From: Rhodobacterales bacterium LSUCC0387
GTDB taxonomy: Bacteria > Pseudomonadota > Alphaproteobacteria > Rhodobacterales > Rhodobacteraceae
DNA length: 64,000 nucleotides
Assembly (NCBI GenBank): GCA_015689775.1
Contig: WVSR01000001.1
Coordinates: forward strand, 248,001 to 312,000
Direction: 5' to 3'
Below the pieces are notes generated by a model. It did not search any database. It saw only the letters and a list, made by a program, of their open reading frames with translations, and was not told where the DNA came from. Below are positions 61,274 through 64,000 of the stretch, piece after piece. The translations under genes and the position numbers were made by a program. The stretch's first letter is position 1; each line of letters begins with the position of its first letter.

Positions 61274-64000
61274 ATGGGATTCGTAGAGCTTGCCGCATTG
61301 TCCAATTTTTCTTTTCTTCAGGGTGGATCGCATCCTGAAGAATATGCTATGCGCGCGGCGGATTTGGGGCTTCATGCTTTGGCGATTGCCGATGTGAATT
61401 CGGTTTCGGGCATCGTGCGAGCGCATAGCGAGTTGCGCGGCATCGCGCGTGAAATTGCGGCGCGGCGTGCGGCGGATGCTGATTTGTACGGGCCACTGCG
61501 CCCTGCTCATATTCCCCCCGCCCCGCGCGCCCCAATTTTCACCTGTCCGCGGCTTTTGCCTGCCACGCGTTTGGTCTTCCCTGATGGGCTACAGATGGTT
61601 GCACTCGCCCGCACGAGGGAAGGTTGGGGAAATCTGTGCCGCATTCTATCCAAGGGCCAGTTGCGGGCAGAAAAAGGTCAGTGCTTGCTTGATCTAGAGG
61701 ATTTGCTGTCTCATGCAGCGGGGTTGGAATTGGTTGTGCTCAGTGATCGAAGCGCCCATTTCCCACCGCATCATGCAGGGGCTTGGCATGATACGCTGCC
61801 CCGATTGGTTGCGCGGTTTGCAGGGCATATTTGGCTGGCCCTTACCCCCTTTTATGACGGGCAGGATGCATTACGCTTTGCGGTGATTGCGCGGCGGGCA
61901 GAGGCGCTGTCCCTGCCGCTTGTGGCCTCTGGCGCGCCGATGATGCATCACGCCCGCCGCCGCCGCTTGGTGGATGTCCTCAGCGCCATTCGCAAAGGTA
62001 TTCGTTTGGTTGATCTGGGCCGTGATGCGCAGGTCAATGCCGAACAGCGGTTGCGCAGCCTGTCGCAGATGCGCCGCTTGTTTCACGATTATCCCCGCGC
62101 CCTTGCGGCAACGCGCTTGATTGCACGGCGCTGCCAGTTTCAGCTGGATCAATTGCGCTATGAATACCCATCCGAGATTTCTGATGGCGAAACCTCACAG
62201 TCCCGTCTTGAGCGATTGGCGTGGAAGGGGCTTGCATGGCGCTACCCAAGGGGCATCCCTGAGCGCGCGCAGATCCTCATGAATCATGAATTGGCGTTGA
62301 TTGATAAACTTGGCTATGCGCCCTATTTTTTGACAGTTCATGATATTGTCGCTTTCGCGCGTGGGCGTGGGATTTTGTGCCAAGGGCGCGGGTCGGCGGC
62401 CAATTCCATCACCTGCTATGCTTTGGGCGTGACCTCTGTCTCTCCTGAAATTGGTACGATGGTGTTTGAGCGGTTTGTCTCGGAAGCCCGCGATGAGCCA
62501 CCCGATATTGATGTTGATTTCGAGCATGAACGCCGCGAGGAGGTGATCCAATGGATTTACGCCCGCTATGGTCGTCACCGCGCAGGGATTTGCGCCACAG
62601 TGATTCATTATCGCGGCAAGCGTGCCATTCGTGAAGTTGGCCGCGCTATGGGCTTAAGCGAAGATATCCTATCTGCGCTTTCAAGCCAGATTTGGGGGTC
62701 ATGGGGGTCGGGTGAATTGCAAGACGCTCGACTGCGCGAAATCGGTCTTGATCCTGATAACCCACATTTACGGTTGGTGATGGATTTGGTGGGCCAGATC
62801 ATCGGCTTCCCGCGCCATTTAAGCCAGCATGTGGGGGGATTCGTGATTACCGAAGGGCGGCTTGATGCGCTTGTGCCCATAGAAAATGCCACGATGGAGG
62901 ATCGCACAATCATCGCATGGGATAAGGATGATATTGATGCCTTGGGCATTTTGAAGGTCGATGTTTTGGCCTTGGGAATGCTCAGTTGTTTGCGCAAATC
63001 CTTTGACCTTTTGCAGGGTCATTATGGGCGGAATTTTGATCTGGCCACCCTGCCCGCTGAGGATGGCCGCGTCTATGATATGCTGTGCAAGGCAGACAGT
63101 CTGGGTGTGTTTCAGGTGGAGTCGCGCGCGCAGATGAACTTTTTGCCGCGTATGCGCCCACGTTCTTTCTATGATCTGGTGATCCAAGTGGCGATTATCC
63201 GACCTGGGCCTATTCAGGGTGATATGGTGCATCCCTTCATTCGCCGCCGCAATGGGGAGGAGGCGGTCGAGTTTCCATCTGATGCGTTGGGCGCTGTGTT
63301 GCGCAAGACCTTGGGCGTGCCCTTGTTTCAAGAACAGGCAATGCAAATCGCAATTGTAGGGGCCAGTTTCACCCCGACTGAGGCCGATGCGCTGCGCCGT
63401 GCCTTGGCTACGTTCAAGAAAAAGGGCCATGTCTCGGAATTTCGGGCGCGGTTTTTGCGCGGCATGCAGAATAATGGGTATGACCCTGATTTTGCCGCGC
63501 GCTGCTTTGCACAGATCGAAGGGTTCGGCGCCTATGGTTTCCCTGAAAGCCATGCTGCGAGTTTTGCACTTTTGGTTTATGCCAGCGCGTGGATCAAATG
63601 CCATTACCCTGCCGTTTTTGCCTGTGCTTTGCTGAACAGCCAACCGATGGGGTTCTATTCCCCTGCACAGATTGTGTGTGATGCACAGGCGCATGGGGTG
63701 GAGGTGAGACCTGTTTGCGTCAATCTCAGCGCATGGGATCACACGCTAGAACCAGATGGGACGGGTGCGCTTGCGCTAAGATTGGGGCTGCGACAGATCC
63801 GAAGCTTGTCTGAGGAGGACGCGCATTGGATCATTGCCGCGCGTGGTAACGGCTATCTCAGCCCGCGTGATTTATGGCGTCGTGCTGGTATGTTGCAAAA
63901 ACCTTTGCGTGCTTTGGCCGAAGCAGATGCCTTTGCCGCGCTTGGGTTTGATCGCCGCGCGGCGCTTTGGGAATTGCGCGGGCTTGGCCCTGCACAAGAT
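61274..64000 (+). CDS. dnaE2: Error-prone DNA polymerase DnaE2 (ImuC), 3' truncated by the window
   Basis: Alpha subunit-like C-family polymerase used in mutagenic repair. The visible 909 residues have an N-terminal PHP domain beginning FVELAALSNFSFLQGGSHP, the RFVSEARDEPPDIDVDFEHE catalytic aspartates, CQGRGSAANSITCYALGV, QVAIIRPGPIQGDMVHPF, EGFGAYGFPESHAASFALLV and helix-hairpin-helix-type sequence near the end. The PHP active-site histidines (usual ELH) are replaced by ELA, so nuclease activity is unlikely, as in many DnaE2. Typical length is near 1,000-1,100, so the end lies beyond base 64000. imuA and imuB are not adjacent upstream; dapE is. Confidence 0.95.
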   Translation, partial: MGFVELAALSNFSFLQGGSHPEEYAMRAADLGLHALAIADVNSVSGIVRAHSELRGIAREIAARRAADADLYGPLRPAHIPPAPRAPIFTCPRLLPATRLVFPDGLQMVALARTREGWGNLCRILSKGQLRAEKGQCLLDLEDLLSHAAGLELVVLSDRSAHFPPHHAGAWHDTLPRLVARFAGHIWLALTPFYDGQDALRFAVIARRAEALSLPLVASGAPMMHHARRRRLVDVLSAIRKGIRLVDLGRDAQVNAEQRLRSLSQMRRLFHDYPRALAATRLIARRCQFQLDQLRYEYPSEISDGETSQSRLERLAWKGLAWRYPRGIPERAQILMNHELALIDKLGYAPYFLTVHDIVAFARGRGILCQGRGSAANSITCYALGVTSVSPEIGTMVFERFVSEARDEPPDIDVDFEHERREEVIQWIYARYGRHRAGICATVIHYRGKRAIREVGRAMGLSEDILSALSSQIWGSWGSGELQDARLREIGLDPDNPHLRLVMDLVGQIIGFPRHLSQHVGGFVITEGRLDALVPIENATMEDRTIIAWDKDDIDALGILKVDVLALGMLSCLRKSFDLLQGHYGRNFDLATLPAEDGRVYDMLCKADSLGVFQVESRAQMNFLPRMRPRSFYDLVIQVAIIRPGPIQGDMVHPFIRRRNGEEAVEFPSDALGAVLRKTLGVPLFQEQAMQIAIVGASFTPTEADALRRALATFKKKGHVSEFRARFLRGMQNNGYDPDFAARCFAQIEGFGAYGFPESHAASFALLVYASAWIKCHYPAVFACALLNSQPMGFYSPAQIVCDAQAHGVEVRPVCVNLSAWDHTLEPDGTGALALRLGLRQIRSLSEEDAHWIIAARGNGYLSPRDLWRRAGMLQKPLRALAEADAFAALGFDRRAALWELRGLGPAQD

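Noticed and set aside
62819-63742. A 307-codon open frame antisense to dnaE2
   Set aside because: It falls within the catalytic part of dnaE2; no independent support.

Overview
This window looks like chromosome from an alphaproteobacterium of the order Rhodobacterales (Roseobacter/Rhodobacter type). The basis is gene order and family type: a maeB malic enzyme fused to a phosphotransacetylase domain, lptC-lptA-lptB-hpf-ptsN without rpoN in between, gltD and gltB separated by a small secreted protein, serC-serA behind a structured leader, an IalB-family protein, cobO-cobQ, and a dnaE2 with a likely alphaproteobacterial SOS box. Base composition is moderately GC-rich, with AT-rich islands in some intergenic regions. 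No genus is assigned. No rRNA, CRISPR array, insertion sequence or prophage was seen. One tRNA gene, tRNA-Leu(CAG), is present.

Layout. 1-5.2 kb: 3' part of maeB, then convergent dnaJ and dnaK. 5.2-7.7 kb: cysQ-kdsB, with remnants of a decayed glycosyltransferase. 7.7-11.4 kb: ptsN, hpf, the LPS transport genes lptB, lptA and lptC, and a short RNase D-type exonuclease, all on the minus strand. 12.0-15.7 kb: an accessory four-gene operon (thermostable-hemolysin/GNAT-fold protein, AMP-dependent acyl ligase, SDR, Fe/2OG dioxygenase) whose product I cannot name. 15.7-17.2 kb: a DUF2147 protein, a membrane-anchored LuxR-type regulator and the tRNA. 17.4-28.7 kb: an NDUFA9-like protein, uppP, glutamate synthase (gltD, unknown secreted protein, gltB), serB and a hydrolase-membrane fusion.

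28.7-44.5 kb is a transport block, all on the minus strand. A manganese/zinc-type ABC system comes first. An adenosylcobalamin riboswitch then heads a tightly overlapping nine-gene operon (btuB-btuF-btuC-btuD-cbiZ-exbB-exbD-exbD-tonB), which appears to be a complete B12 import and corrinoid-salvage machine with its own energising complex. A LolCDE/AttEFG-like ABC exporter with an AttH/CrtC-like lipocalin protein follows.

44.6-64 kb: a hydrolase and a MarR regulator, serC-serA, asparaginase II, an IalB protein, rlmN, a small secreted protein of 59 residues, an L,D-transpeptidase, a GST-queG-SDR operon, mtgA, the late cobalamin genes cobO and cobQ, a frameshifted Hint-domain pseudogene, dapE and a 3'-truncated (window edge) dnaE2.

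Most of the window is housekeeping. The least explained parts are the 12.0-15.7 kb biosynthetic operon, several decayed or very small genes, and candidate regulatory RNAs and sites. All family assignments come from reading motifs and gene order, without database searches.
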